Shown: positions 36,183 to 43,069 of the stretch, in pieces | Layout of the letters: each line of letters opens with the position of its first letter | Position numbering within the stretch: the first letter of the stretch is position 1 | Source of the DNA: a virus | DNA length: 64,000 bases | Virus record (IMG/VR): IMGVR_UViG_3300032323_002779 | Location: 1 to 64,000 of that record | Direction: 5' to 3' (one strand) | Notes under the pieces: generated by a model | What the model was told of the DNA's origin: nothing | Database searches by the model: none | The model's input: the letters and a program-made list of their open reading frames with translations, nothing else | Position numbers and translations under genes: made by a program

Positions 36183-37001
36183 CAAATCAGAGTTGGCGAC
36201 AGATTTAAGTACGATTGGACTGACGGCAGAACAGGTGGTGTGAGAGGTTATGATGTTGTTGAGGTAATAAAAAGCAACGCCACAAGTAGCAGGGACTTCA
36301 AAACTAAAGTTATGGTTTTGAAAGTAATTGAAAGTTCAGACCCAAGCAACGTTGGACGAATAGATGAAGACCTTAAACCAAGTTTCAAAAAAGCAATTAG
36401 ATTAGGTATGATAGTGCCGTTGCAAGAAAGAAGAAGAAAAATGGTTGACGAATTTTACGCTAAAGGAGGAATGTCAAAATTTGAGAAACTTTCTGCTAAA
36501 GTGGCTAAAGAGTACGAGGGTAAACCCGTAAAAAGCGAATATCAAGACGAATACGGTAAAGTTTATTCTAAAGCGGAGGCGCAAGAAGTGGGCGACAAAG
36601 TTGCAGGAAAAGTAAAGGCGATGCAAACTGATAAAAAATCATTTGGAGGCTTTTTTAGCGGGGCGAAAAAGTTGGTAACTCCGAGCAAAAATTACCCTAA
36701 TTTAAGAGGCAAACAGGTTATGCTAAAGTCAGGTAAATATGTTCAGGTTTTTGAACAAATGGACAACAAAATAAGTATTGTAGAGTTGGGCAAAATAGGT
36801 TCAGGCGTAAGACCACATTATATTGACATTTCTGAAGTTGATATGGATTCTTTTAAAGCAGGAGGTAAAATTGCAAGGAAAAGAGTGAACGGCGGAACTG
36901 AAACCCTAAAAAGAGCAAATGAATTGGCTAAAAAAATCCGTAAAGACGGAGAAAGTTGGTTAGACGCTAAAAAAAGAGCGTTTGCGCAATTGAAAAAATA
37001 A
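32748..37001 (+). CDS. Giant polyvalent protein 3
   Basis: 1,417 residues with about 16 linkers of the [FY]-A-[DNK]-G-G type. An acidic run of 12 Asp (about residues 292-303) lies in a helical region. One module reads IEEL-type helices, others are small beta domains (GDRFKYDWTDGRTGGVRGYD). Near the end, YPNLRGKQVMLKSGKYVQVF is another small beta domain, and the C-terminus reads AKKIRKDGESWLDAKKRAFA, the same basic peptide as near the N-terminus of giant protein 2 and common in phage and large DNA-virus proteins. Twelve bases after giant protein 2; probably processed with it. Confidence 0.8.
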   Translation: MKLFNKTIDRQLFSQYSLGSDLSKQEVVVKIFNPQGAGTWFILNSDPEDPDYLWAIVDLGYGAEVGSVSRSDLENYRGRFGLGFERDLSFDPINALELYQGLLNGEYYADGGNLSRDRKFLNHRQKYEVRYSKGKNRKGYGYADGGDISSELQDLFSKMKNSLSKKDFDSFNELSNQVHEISDSRGLNEEEYDLWDSLREEERNLQMENFLNKSKYADGGDIESFSDNQRMIMNQNVEVEHHHEELEDILEDEVEVPAWVVAKMETATQNLSDITHYLDGQKEIMEDQLEGDDDDDDDDDDDDEMTEIENKEVVEPINVSAGTKAELTKKFTDDAWGNLRGFLKGMEGIDLRDDYTFDYKDEQFEVEPIINSDENGVSNAVFTIFDGDGEEQGEISYSREGGKQKFTANSDYFEWRNAKFEDGGYFDGTIPNVSTYMSTYADGGEINLWKSEPNNKPEKLKTFKSLRAFNAYMTKNAKSFRDEHSKNGAGFYGFEADATQQEVERSLENLYTSENQYADGGFMANVYAKGGEIAKAEILGLSKNIMGTTDIEMKISGMRKSQDFIVYPISKDDTDKIITIQSSTRIGKIDLSSGRGLMSQSHSNGAYFVHFQMDKLTPFMLSESDLQDLKSHIFKTAGDNVGSRGIVSDNSGASRIFADGGEVTPKLNMEITKRAEEIYAKNGGKTKKDFDIAYDKAIKEFGYDPEYFKKEMREIGSEYGSEDDDFYAKGGEVYSHKHSKGWGEDITIELLQPTAKGWKVKQTTKKGRKTSTKTAFFSKEEISELFEKQYAKGGITYYKSENERLSRPKSDMEEEVFQKVKNQINPELFVGNFGWKTPMNKTTYGYLYSLDDFDKDYVKDVKLKQGEVIFRYVTRITAIGGMMPFIKINIEKGLLYFPVSNDNDDIIFETKGVTPLWISLIEDSFAKGGIVVTSIKDIPNFEERLNQGKITYRGLGLGKLFDDFYELTGTTGTRIKVDGKEYYITDEEFKTFSRDADGKLRVRFDAPYRKGYANGGGIGFIPMDLEETLRITAKWGGTDIKGVIGILNAMIDSGLTDEDLQPKPTKSGSAYQNALAKKTKEIWAKIEPNYKGDFKGYMYYSTILHLVERSTTSDNTLKRFKPFRKYQKDSYADGGFMNDVYADGGQIRVGDRFKYDWTDGRTGGVRGYDVVEVIKSNATSSRDFKTKVMVLKVIESSDPSNVGRIDEDLKPSFKKAIRLGMIVPLQERRRKMVDEFYAKGGMSKFEKLSAKVAKEYEGKPVKSEYQDEYGKVYSKAEAQEVGDKVAGKVKAMQTDKKSFGGFFSGAKKLVTPSKNYPNLRGKQVMLKSGKYVQVFEQMDNKISIVELGKIGSGVRPHYIDISEVDMDSFKAGGKIARKRVNGGTETLKRANELAKKIRKDGESWLDAKKRAFAQLKK

Positions 37002-37002
37002 T

Positions 37003-37683
37003 ATGAACAAGAAATTATTTTATACCGTAACCACATTGATTGGGATTACTATAATTTATTTTACAGTTAAGAAATTCTTCGGCAAAAAGGCGCAACCTGT
37101 TGGTAGCGTTCTTTTTGTTGGGGATTCTATTACTGCAATCGAACACGATGGAAAACCTGTTACCACTACATATCCAAACATCATAAAAAAAGAGTTAGAA
37201 CCTAAAGGGGTCAAAGTTGATGTTGTGGCGCAGGGCGGTAAAAGAACTGATTGGATATTGGCTAATTTAATTGAAAAATTAAAAACTAACACTTACGACA
37301 GAGTTTATATCTACGGAGGGGTTAACGATATGTTTAGTGCGGTTTCCAAACAAAGAGCATTGCAAAACGTTCAGAAAATGGTTGATTTAATAAAAAGCAA
37401 GGGCGCAGAGCCGTTTGTAATTATTGGATATGATGCAGAAACTTTTATGGACAATGACAAGTTAAAACCAACAAGTTATGTTCCCACTAAAGCAGGAATG
37501 ATAGAATTAAAAAAGAAATATGTTGATTACCAAAATTCGATAGCAGACACTATTAAGGGGGCTACTATTGTTGAAAAGTTCAACATACCAAGCAGTATGA
37601 CCACCGATGCAATACACCCGACACCAAGAGGGCAAAAAATCATCGCAGAAAAACTTTTAGAAAACTTGAGTAAAAGCGTGTAA
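37003..37683 (+). CDS. Membrane-anchored SGNH/GDSL hydrolase
   Basis: 226 residues. Residues 4-22 are a membrane helix (signal anchor). The hydrolase domain shows block I LFVGDSITA with Ser42, block III YGGVNDMF and block V DAIHPTPRG with Asp202 and His205, so the Ser-Asp-His triad is complete. SGNH enzymes remove acyl groups from glycans, peptidoglycan or lipids. Anchored in a membrane and followed by virion-type genes, it may trim host surface polysaccharide during entry, which is inference. Confidence 0.88.
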   Translation: MNKKLFYTVTTLIGITIIYFTVKKFFGKKAQPVGSVLFVGDSITAIEHDGKPVTTTYPNIIKKELEPKGVKVDVVAQGGKRTDWILANLIEKLKTNTYDRVYIYGGVNDMFSAVSKQRALQNVQKMVDLIKSKGAEPFVIIGYDAETFMDNDKLKPTSYVPTKAGMIELKKKYVDYQNSIADTIKGATIVEKFNIPSSMTTDAIHPTPRGQKIIAEKLLENLSKSV

Positions 37684-37705
37684 AACAAAAAGAATGTAAT
37701 AATTA

Positions 37706-37734
37706 TTTGCATATCTAATAATTTTTTATATTTG
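37706..37734 (+). promoter_or_regulatory. Bacteroidota-type promoter for the membrane-protein block
   Basis: TTTG at 37706-37709, 17-base spacer, TATATTTG at 37727-37734; the ATG at 37769 is 34 bases downstream. It follows an 85-base gap, the first real gap after 28 kb of coding DNA, and marks the start of region 3. Confidence 0.75.
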
Positions 37735-37768
37735 TAAATTAAATTAACTTTATTAAGTTCAAAACACT

Positions 37769-38263
37769 ATGGAAACAATTAATGATTTATTAAGAGCGTT
37801 GGACAACAAAGTACCTGCTTCAATTGCTAAAAGATTAGACGGTTTAAGTAAACTGAATGATAAATTAGTATTAGCAAGACAGGAAAATAGTGAAAATCCA
37901 ACAGAGGAATCGCAAGAGAAATTAGAACAGATTATTGAATTCATCTCGGACACCCAAGAGGATTTAAGAGAAGATTTGGCTGAACTTGTTGCTAAAAAAA
38001 GAGAGGCGGACGCAAAAGCCCGTCAAATTGCTAAAAACAAAGCAGATGCAGAGGCTAAAAAATTAGAGGAAGCAGAAGCCCTTAAAGCAAAGGAAAAAGA
38101 AGAATTAGAGCAGAAAGAATTATTGGAAAAACAAGCACTTGAGGCTACTCCAACAACTGACCCAAAAAAGAAGTCAGGAATTGGTTGGGGAGGTTTAGTT
38201 TTAGGAGGTGCGTTATTAATTCTTTCCGCAGGTGCAATAAACTATTTTGGAAAAAAACGATAA
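37769..38263 (+). CDS. Coiled-coil protein with C-terminal membrane anchor
   Basis: 164 residues. Residues about 30-120 are a long charged helix (AELVAKKREADAKARQIAKN), then a Pro/Thr linker and a C-terminal span (WGGLVLGGALLILSAGAINYF) ending KKR. This tail-anchored form with the bulk on one side of the membrane recurs throughout the region. It is the first gene after a promoter, so probably expressed well. Confidence 0.6.
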   Translation: METINDLLRALDNKVPASIAKRLDGLSKLNDKLVLARQENSENPTEESQEKLEQIIEFISDTQEDLREDLAELVAKKREADAKARQIAKNKADAEAKKLEEAEALKAKEKEELEQKELLEKQALEATPTTDPKKKSGIGWGGLVLGGALLILSAGAINYFGKKR

Positions 38264-38431
38264 ATGACAAAAGCGCAAAAAATTTTATTAGTAGTAGGCA
38301 TTATAGGTGTTGGAATCGGAGGCTTTGTTCTCACGAAATACCTTACTCGTAACGTTAGAAAAATTCGAGGAGGAACTATTACGTTACAAACGTATGATAC
38401 TCCTCCAAGTGAAGAACCTTTAAGCGAATAA
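38264..38431 (+). CDS. 55-residue N-terminally anchored membrane protein
   Basis: Starts MTKAQKILLVVGIIGVGIGG; the first 25 residues form the span, then a basic stretch (TRNVRKIRGG) and a Pro/Glu-rich end. It begins directly at the stop of the preceding gene. Likely a small virion membrane protein. Confidence 0.6.
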   Translation: MTKAQKILLVVGIIGVGIGGFVLTKYLTRNVRKIRGGTITLQTYDTPPSEEPLSE

Positions 38432-38433
38432 TT

Positions 38434-39144
38434 ATGGGAAAGTACACGAAAATAGAGTTTAAAGTACCTGATGTTAATAGAAGTTTTGCGCAGGGAAGTT
38501 ATAAATATTCAAACCAAAGTGTGATTACGGCAAATACTGCTTTATTAAAAAAAATAGTCAGCACCTATTCACGCCAAATAAACACTTGGGGAGAAGAATT
38601 TGAAATTGATAATTCTATAATTGCGAGTTTTATTGCAACCGAAAGCGGAGGCAAAAACTCTCCTCCAAATAAATTCGATGCAACAGGTCTTATGCAAGTT
38701 ACCCCAAATGCAGTTTGGGAAACTATTGCTAAATGGAGAGTAATGGTAGATTCTCCGTTATCCGAAAAAGCAAAATCTTTTTTCAACAAAGTTATTCCGT
38801 CAAGCAAAAATTATAGTCCAAATAAATTGCCAACTTCTGCTATTAGAAGTGAAATACTTTTGGCATTACAAAAAAATCCTGAATTTAATATCGCAATAGG
38901 TACTGCGCTTTTAAGATGGCTTTTAGAAGCATTTAAAGACGGAAACACTACTCACTTAAATAAAGTAATGGTTTCTTATAACGCAGGTTACTACTCTATG
39001 AGAAATAAAGTCAAAGGCAAATTGACTACGGCAGAATTGCTTAACAACAAGTCAATTCCTTTTGAAAGCAGAGCGTATCTTTTAAAGATGTTAGGTATAA
39101 ATGGATTTTTAGATTTGTGGTTTAAGAGTAATATAAACGTTTAA
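38434..39144 (+). CDS. Lytic transglycosylase (SLT-like)
   Basis: 236 residues. IIASFIATESGGKN carries the catalytic Glu70, followed by DATGLMQVTPNAVWET and, later, VSYNAGYYSM, the three motifs of family 1 lytic transglycosylases. The enzyme cleaves peptidoglycan between MurNAc and GlcNAc. No signal peptide or clear membrane span, so it is presumably carried in the particle. It resembles in role the P7 transglycosylase of PRD1. Confidence 0.87.
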   Translation: MGKYTKIEFKVPDVNRSFAQGSYKYSNQSVITANTALLKKIVSTYSRQINTWGEEFEIDNSIIASFIATESGGKNSPPNKFDATGLMQVTPNAVWETIAKWRVMVDSPLSEKAKSFFNKVIPSSKNYSPNKLPTSAIRSEILLALQKNPEFNIAIGTALLRWLLEAFKDGNTTHLNKVMVSYNAGYYSMRNKVKGKLTTAELLNNKSIPFESRAYLLKMLGINGFLDLWFKSNINV

Positions 39145-39154
39145 AATTAAAAAT

Positions 39155-39286
39155 ATGAAAAAAGAGTATGTTATTGGAGGTTTGGCATTAGTAGGCGTTA
39201 TTGCCTTGTTTGCTTGGTACAGTAAGCCGAAAAAGAACAAAGAGGGGTTTTATAGCGCAAGTGGTTGCGGTTGTGGAGCAAAATAA
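39155..39286 (+). CDS. Shared-leader membrane protein A (43 aa)
   Basis: MKKEYVIGGLALVGVIALFA, then YSKPKKNKEGFYSASG and a CGCGAK end. It is the first of five proteins with nearly the same leader (also at 39305, 51808, 52258, 52537). The span is residues 6-21; the basic KPKK stretch fixes orientation. Confidence 0.7.
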   Translation: MKKEYVIGGLALVGVIALFAWYSKPKKNKEGFYSASGCGCGAK

Positions 39287-39304
39287 TCATTAAAATCGAA
39301 TAAA

Positions 39305-39436
39305 ATGAAAAAAGAGTATATCATCGGAGGTTTAGCATTAGTTGGCATTATTGCCTTGTTTGCTTTTTATACAAAACCAAAAAAGAACAAAGACGGGTTT
39401 TATAGCGCAAGTGGTTGCGGTTATGGAGCAAAATAA
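39305..39436 (+). CDS. Shared-leader membrane protein B (43 aa)
   Basis: Tandem copy of the previous gene: MKKEYIIGGLALVGIIALFA with end SASGCGYGAK, one Cys fewer. Its stop overlaps the next start (TAATG). The high DNA identity to its neighbour points to recent duplication. Confidence 0.7.
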   Translation: MKKEYIIGGLALVGIIALFAFYTKPKKNKDGFYSASGCGYGAK

Positions 39437-39729
39437 TGGCTTATAAAATTTTACCATATTCAAAAGCACAGGCGAACAAGTTGGGGGTTGAAATAAAACC
39501 CTCAACGAATTCGCTAAAAAAAATTGATGTTTTTAAGAATGGTAAAAAAGTCGCTACAATAGGGGCTTTGGGTATGAATGATTATCCAACCTATTTAGAG
39601 AAAGAAAAAAAAGGATATTTCCCAAAAGGGTATGCCAAAGAAAGACGCAGGTTGTATAAACAACGCCACGAAAAAGACCGTCATAAAAGAGGGACAAATG
39701 GTTGGTATGCAGACAAAATATTGTGGTAA
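39436..39729 (+). CDS. Small basic protein resembling DUF5754 proteins of large DNA viruses
   Basis: 97 residues from ATG 39436, coupled to the preceding stop; a longer start at 39415 overlaps the previous gene. The pattern VFKNGKKVATIGALGMNDYP, then KERRRLYKQRHEK and ending GWYADKILW, resembles small basic proteins of chloroviruses and other large DNA viruses (DUF5754-like: KKVxFGAxGYxDYTxHKDxxRRxxYxxRH ... W). Likely binds DNA or acts as a core protein. The relation is from memory of the motif and needs profile search. Confidence 0.6.
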   Translation: MAYKILPYSKAQANKLGVEIKPSTNSLKKIDVFKNGKKVATIGALGMNDYPTYLEKEKKGYFPKGYAKERRRLYKQRHEKDRHKRGTNGWYADKILW

Positions 39730-40371
39730 ATGGCTTTAATATACGAAGATAAAGTACCCGCTTCTTATAGAAGTGGTTTTGTAAAAAAAGTATCTGAAAT
39801 TTCAGATAAGATAGGTATTAACCCTAATTGGTTAATGGCTATTATGTATTTTGAAAGCGCAAGAACGTTTAGTCCGTCAAAAGGCAATGATATTGGTTGT
39901 TACGGTCTTATTCAGTTTTGTCCTGATAGGGGTAAAAATTACAAAACTGTCAACGGTAAGCGATACTTAATGTCGGATATTGCTAAAATGGATTATTCCG
40001 AGCAATTAGACTTGGTTTACGAATATTACAAGCCATATACAGGAAAACTAAAAAGTTACACCGATACATATTTTGTAACATTTTTTCCTTTGGCTATCGG
40101 TAAGCCTGATGATTGGATTATTCAGGGCGGAGGTTTTACCGCAAGACAAATATACAATTCAAACCCTGCTTTTCATCAAGTAAAAGATGGTAAAATTAGG
40201 GTTTGGGAAGTAAAGAAAAAGATATTAGAAAAACTACCAAGCGAATGGGTTAATGAGGGGAGCGTTGGTTTAGCGGTTAAAGCATACAAAAATTATATTG
40301 CAGTTGGTATTTTGTCAATTGTAGCGGGGTTAACATTATTTTATTACACTTATGATAGACGCAGTAAATAA
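39730..40371 (+). CDS. Membrane-anchored lytic transglycosylase
   Basis: 213 residues. IGINPNWLMAIMYFESARTF holds catalytic Glu42, followed by GCYGLIQFCPDRG, a lysozyme-like fold pattern different in detail from the enzyme at 38434. A C-terminal span (YIAVGILSIVAGLTLFYY, about 188-206) anchors it. A membrane-held transglycosylase is what an internal-membrane phage needs to open the peptidoglycan when its membrane forms a tube. Overlaps the next gene by 20 bases. Confidence 0.85.
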   Translation: MALIYEDKVPASYRSGFVKKVSEISDKIGINPNWLMAIMYFESARTFSPSKGNDIGCYGLIQFCPDRGKNYKTVNGKRYLMSDIAKMDYSEQLDLVYEYYKPYTGKLKSYTDTYFVTFFPLAIGKPDDWIIQGGGFTARQIYNSNPAFHQVKDGKIRVWEVKKKILEKLPSEWVNEGSVGLAVKAYKNYIAVGILSIVAGLTLFYYTYDRRSK

Positions 40372-40546
40372 TAGTCAAGGTGCATCTAAAAATGGTCAAA
40401 TTGACGAAAAAATACAAAAGGACGTAAATAAACAAATCCATCAACACTTATCTACAATTTTTGTAGTAGTAGGTATTGTTTCTTTTACATTAGGTGCTAT
40501 CGTAAATTGGTACACAATCAAAAGGATTAAAGCAGGTAAGTCGTAA
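40352..40546 (+). CDS. 64-residue tail-anchored membrane protein
   Basis: A polar, helical first half (NGQIDEKIQKDVNKQIHQHL) and one span (TIFVVVGIVSFTLGAIVNWY), ending KRIKAGKS. Starts inside the previous gene and ends in TAATG overlap with the next. Not recognised. Confidence 0.6.
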   Translation: MIDAVNNSQGASKNGQIDEKIQKDVNKQIHQHLSTIFVVVGIVSFTLGAIVNWYTIKRIKAGKS

Positions 40547-40971
40547 TGAAAATATTCGGACAGGTTTTAGATGTAGACGGTTTGCCAATGAGTTTGGCTA
40601 ACATAACTATTACAACAGGGGATAAAGCAGGAAAATTTGGCGATGAAGCCGACTTGGACGGTAACTTTGTGATAGACGATGCTTCTATTACTCCTGATTC
40701 TGAATTTAAAATTTCATACATTGGATATGTCCCTCAATTTTTCAAAGCGAGTGAACTTCAAGGTAAAAAAATAAAACTAAAGGAGGATATATTTGCTCTT
40801 GACGAAGTAATAATTACTTCGGGCGGAGGTAAGCCTAAAGGCAATTATCCTCAAGTAGTCGCCTCTAAAAAGAACAAATTCGTTCAGCACTTACAAGACC
40901 ATAAATTTATTTATGCAGGATTAGGTGGTTTAGCAGGTATATTGCTAATTGTTAGAGCGTTAAAAAAATAA
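40546..40971 (+). CDS. SusC-like carboxypeptidase-regulatory domain with membrane anchor
   Basis: 141 residues. Residues 1-92 read as a CarboxypepD_reg-like domain: IFGQVLDVDGLPMSLANITI, DEADLDGNFVI, FKISYIGYVPQ and LDEVIITSG. In Bacteroidota this domain opens SusC/TonB-dependent receptors and is followed by the TonB-box-like EVV[IV]T. Here it is followed not by a barrel but by a basic linker and one span (FIYAGLGGLAGILLIVRAL). The virus may use it as a spike or adaptor mimicking a host outer-membrane protein. Domain call is strong; role is inferred. Confidence 0.82.
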   Translation: MKIFGQVLDVDGLPMSLANITITTGDKAGKFGDEADLDGNFVIDDASITPDSEFKISYIGYVPQFFKASELQGKKIKLKEDIFALDEVIITSGGGKPKGNYPQVVASKKNKFVQHLQDHKFIYAGLGGLAGILLIVRALKK

Positions 40972-40977
40972 AAATTT

Positions 40978-41322
40978 ATGGAAAAATATAAATTAAAAGA
41001 AGATATAGTTTGGGGTGTTTTACAAAATGGCGAACCAAATATAATTTTCAAAAAAGGAGATGTAATACAAGGCGTAGAAATCGAAAAATTTATTTTTAAT
41101 AAAATTACTAAAGGAGTTGAGTCAAAACCTACTGTTACAAGCGCAAAAGTAGAAACATCAGATGGTTTAGCCTTTGTTCCGTTATCAAGTATTGAAAAAA
41201 TAACTGATACTTCAATCGCAGACGTTCCACCGCAAACATTTTTACAAAAAAATAAAACCAATTTACTAATAATAGGAGTATTGGTTTTAGGATATTTAGC
41301 ATATAAAAAATTTAATAAATAA
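40978..41322 (+). CDS. SH3-like beta domain with C-terminal anchor
   Basis: 114 residues. YKLKEDIVWGVLQNGEPNII, FKKGDVIQGVEIE and FVPLSSIEKI form a small beta barrel like that in the proteins at 52968, 55169 and 56132. A Pro-Gln linker leads to one span (LLIIGVLVLGYLAY) and the tail KKFNK, also found in other proteins here. Confidence 0.65.
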   Translation: MEKYKLKEDIVWGVLQNGEPNIIFKKGDVIQGVEIEKFIFNKITKGVESKPTVTSAKVETSDGLAFVPLSSIEKITDTSIADVPPQTFLQKNKTNLLIIGVLVLGYLAYKKFNK

Positions 41323-41328
41323 AATATT

Positions 41329-41661
41329 ATGGAAGCAGAAGTGGCAGTAGCACCCGTAGCACCCGCACCCGTAGCACCCGCACCCGTAGCACCCGCACCC
41401 GTAGCACCGACATCAGGTGGAGGCGGAGATGACGTGTTTGAAAGTATGGGGTCACAAAAACCAATGGATTTAAAAAGTTTGCTTGTGTTCGGGCTTTTGA
41501 TTGCATTTTCAATATATGGAATTACATATTATAGAAAGGCAATTGCCAAACTGAATGACGACAAAAAGCCAAACGAAGATTTCCTTAATTTGGTAGATGA
41601 CGTAGAGGAAGTGAAATACAATGTTAAAAAAGCATTGGGGAAAAGATACTCAACAACTTAA
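41329..41661 (+). CDS. Ala-Pro-Val repeat membrane protein
   Basis: 110 residues. Residues 3-28 are repeats of APVAP, a stiff stalk. A Gly-rich hinge leads to one span (LLVFGLLIAFSIYGITYY, about 46-63) and a polar helical end. Periplasm-spanning Pro-rich stalks (as in TonB) suggest that the N-terminus reaches away from the membrane. Confidence 0.6.
   Translation: MEAEVAVAPVAPAPVAPAPVAPAPVAPTSGGGGDDVFESMGSQKPMDLKSLLVFGLLIAFSIYGITYYRKAIAKLNDDKKPNEDFLNLVDDVEEVKYNVKKALGKRYSTT
41338..41408 (+). repeat. 15-base tandem repeat coding APVAP
   Basis: About four in-frame copies of gtagcacccgcaccc inside the gene at 41329. The GC-rich, near-perfect copies show recent slippage. Confidence 0.9.
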
Positions 41662-41670
41662 TAAGTAGTT

Positions 41671-41874
41671 ATGGCAACTGAATCAAATAACGGCAAAGCA
41701 GTTTTGTTAGCAGTCCCTTTGGGATTTGCCATCTACTCTTATTCCAAAGGTTTTAGCATCGGCAAAGGAATATTAGTAACTGTTTTGGGAAGTTTAGCAG
41801 TAGGCGTTGCGTTAGGTGTAACAACTGTTGTTTACGGCACTTATAAAATTGCCAATAAAGATTATACAAAATAA
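41671..41874 (+). CDS. 67-residue membrane protein with Gly-rich hairpin
   Basis: Two hydrophobic segments (VLLAVPLGFAIYSYSKGF and GILVTVLGSLAVGVALGVTT) split by a short basic turn. No other motif. Similar in design to the protein at 51455. Confidence 0.58.
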   Translation: MATESNNGKAVLLAVPLGFAIYSYSKGFSIGKGILVTVLGSLAVGVALGVTTVVYGTYKIANKDYTK

Positions 41875-41898
41875 ACCAAGAAATAACAACAAAGGACT

Positions 41899-42081
41899 AT
41901 GGAAAAGAGCAAAGGGTTAGGCGATACCGTAGCAAAAATTACTAAATTTACAGGAATTAAAATGATTGTAGATGCGGTAACAGAAGATTGTGGTTGCGAA
42001 GCAAGACAAGAGTGGTTAAACGGCAAAGTGCCTTATGACGGAAAGAACGTTCAGAGAATTTTGAAGTTATTTAAAAAATAA
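41899..42081 (+). CDS. Small DCGC-motif phage protein
   Basis: 60 residues: GLGDTVAKITKFTGIKMIVD, then EDCGCEARQEWLN and a basic C-terminus. I know near relatives of this short protein (GDTIxKITxxTGIKxxV...DCGCxxRQExLN) from many flavobacterial phages, always of unknown function. Soluble; the paired Cys may bind metal. Confidence 0.7.
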   Translation: MEKSKGLGDTVAKITKFTGIKMIVDAVTEDCGCEARQEWLNGKVPYDGKNVQRILKLFKK

Positions 42082-42095
42082 AAACTTTTAAAAAA

Positions 42096-42311
42096 GTGAA
42101 AATAAACGAAGTTAGGACAGAAACAATACAAGAATTTCAAAAAAGCCAAGCGATTAGAATTATTGATGTTTTTGTTATCGCTCCAATTTGCGTTTATGCA
42201 GGATTAAAAGGTAAAACTCTGCCAAAACTAATACAATACAGTTTGATTATTATTGGCATTTCTACTTTTTATTACAATGGGAAAAACTATTTAAAAAACA
42301 AAAAAAAATAA
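42096..42311 (+). CDS. 71-residue membrane protein, GTG start
   Basis: Reads from GTG 42096 behind an A-rich leader. Helical N-terminus, then two short hydrophobic segments (IIDVFVIAPICVYAGL and LIQYSLIIIGISTFYYN) and a Lys-rich end. Not recognised. Confidence 0.5.
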   Translation: MKINEVRTETIQEFQKSQAIRIIDVFVIAPICVYAGLKGKTLPKLIQYSLIIIGISTFYYNGKNYLKNKKK

Positions 42312-42322
42312 AAATAGAAATT

Positions 42323-42460
42323 ATGGCAAAAAAATTAAACGGGTATTTCAAGGCAATGTTGGAAGCCAAAAAGAGTAATAAGGCATCATTTACCTACAAC
42401 GGTAAAACGTATGTAGCATTAAAAACCAAAACAGGTATGACTGTTTACAAAGCAAAATAA
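42323..42460 (+). CDS. 45-residue basic protein (SFTYNGKTY motif)
   Basis: MAKKLNGYFKAMLEAKKSNK followed by ASFTYNGKTYVALKTKTG. The pattern A.KSN..SFxYxGKTY is one I associate with tiny basic proteins of phages and large DNA viruses, possibly DNA-binding. Soluble, pI high. Confidence 0.6.
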   Translation: MAKKLNGYFKAMLEAKKSNKASFTYNGKTYVALKTKTGMTVYKAK

Positions 42461-42462
42461 TT

Positions 42463-42717
42463 ATGAAGACAAGAGATTTAGTATTAGTAGGAGCAGGATT
42501 GTTAGTAGGCTACCTTTTAGTGGGGTATTTGAATAAATCAAAAGACAACGCTCAAGGAACAATGGGTTCATCAGATTCAACAGTTGACCAAGCAAAAATT
42601 GACGCTTGTAATAAACAAGTAGCGGATTTTATGGCTACTGCTAAATTTGGGGCAGGTGCAGATTTAGACGCAATTAGAAAAGAGCAGTTTGATGCTTGTA
42701 TGGCGAAAACCGCTTAA
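42463..42717 (+). CDS. N-anchored membrane protein with Cys-framed helix
   Basis: 84 residues. Span at 6-25 (LVLVGAGLLVGYLLVGYL), Lys-rich exit, then a helical domain bounded by two Cys (DACNKQVADF ... FDACMAKTA). The next gene is a paralog with the same Cys frame; a disulfide in an oxidising compartment is likely. Confidence 0.62.
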   Translation: MKTRDLVLVGAGLLVGYLLVGYLNKSKDNAQGTMGSSDSTVDQAKIDACNKQVADFMATAKFGAGADLDAIRKEQFDACMAKTA

Positions 42718-42729
42718 TTAAAAAAAAAT

Positions 42730-43059
42730 ATGAACAATAGAGAGGTAATTTTATTTGGAGTTGGTTTTTTAGTCGGGTATATGGTTATAAGAGCAACAAA
42801 AAACAATGTTGTTCTTAATCCTGCAACTCAAAGTCTTCCGAACACTTATGCTGAAACAATTCCACCTGCAACGGCAGGGACGGTGGCAGGTACTACTCAA
42901 ATTCAAGAACCTGAAATTGTGGAAACATTAGAAGACCCTAAAATCGCAGATTGTAAAGAAAAATGGATTAAATTCGCAGAAACAAGAAAATTTGCTTCTG
43001 CGGAACAAGAACAAGCGACATACGATAACTTTATGACAAGTTGCGTAGCGCAATCTTAA
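42730..43059 (+). CDS. Paralog of the Cys-framed membrane protein
   Basis: 109 residues. Span at 4-22 (EVILFGVGFLVGYMVIR), a Thr/Pro-rich linker of about 40 residues, then DCKEKWIKFAETRKFASAEQ and a final SCVAQS, matching the Cys-to-Cys helical unit of the previous protein. Confidence 0.62.
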   Translation: MNNREVILFGVGFLVGYMVIRATKNNVVLNPATQSLPNTYAETIPPATAGTVAGTTQIQEPEIVETLEDPKIADCKEKWIKFAETRKFASAEQEQATYDNFMTSCVAQS

Positions 43060-43069
43060 AAAAACGTAT

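Noticed and set aside
39415-39729. Longer start for the DUF5754-like protein
   Set aside because: Its first seven residues overlap the preceding gene; the TAATG-coupled ATG at 39436 matches the gene-to-gene pattern in this region.
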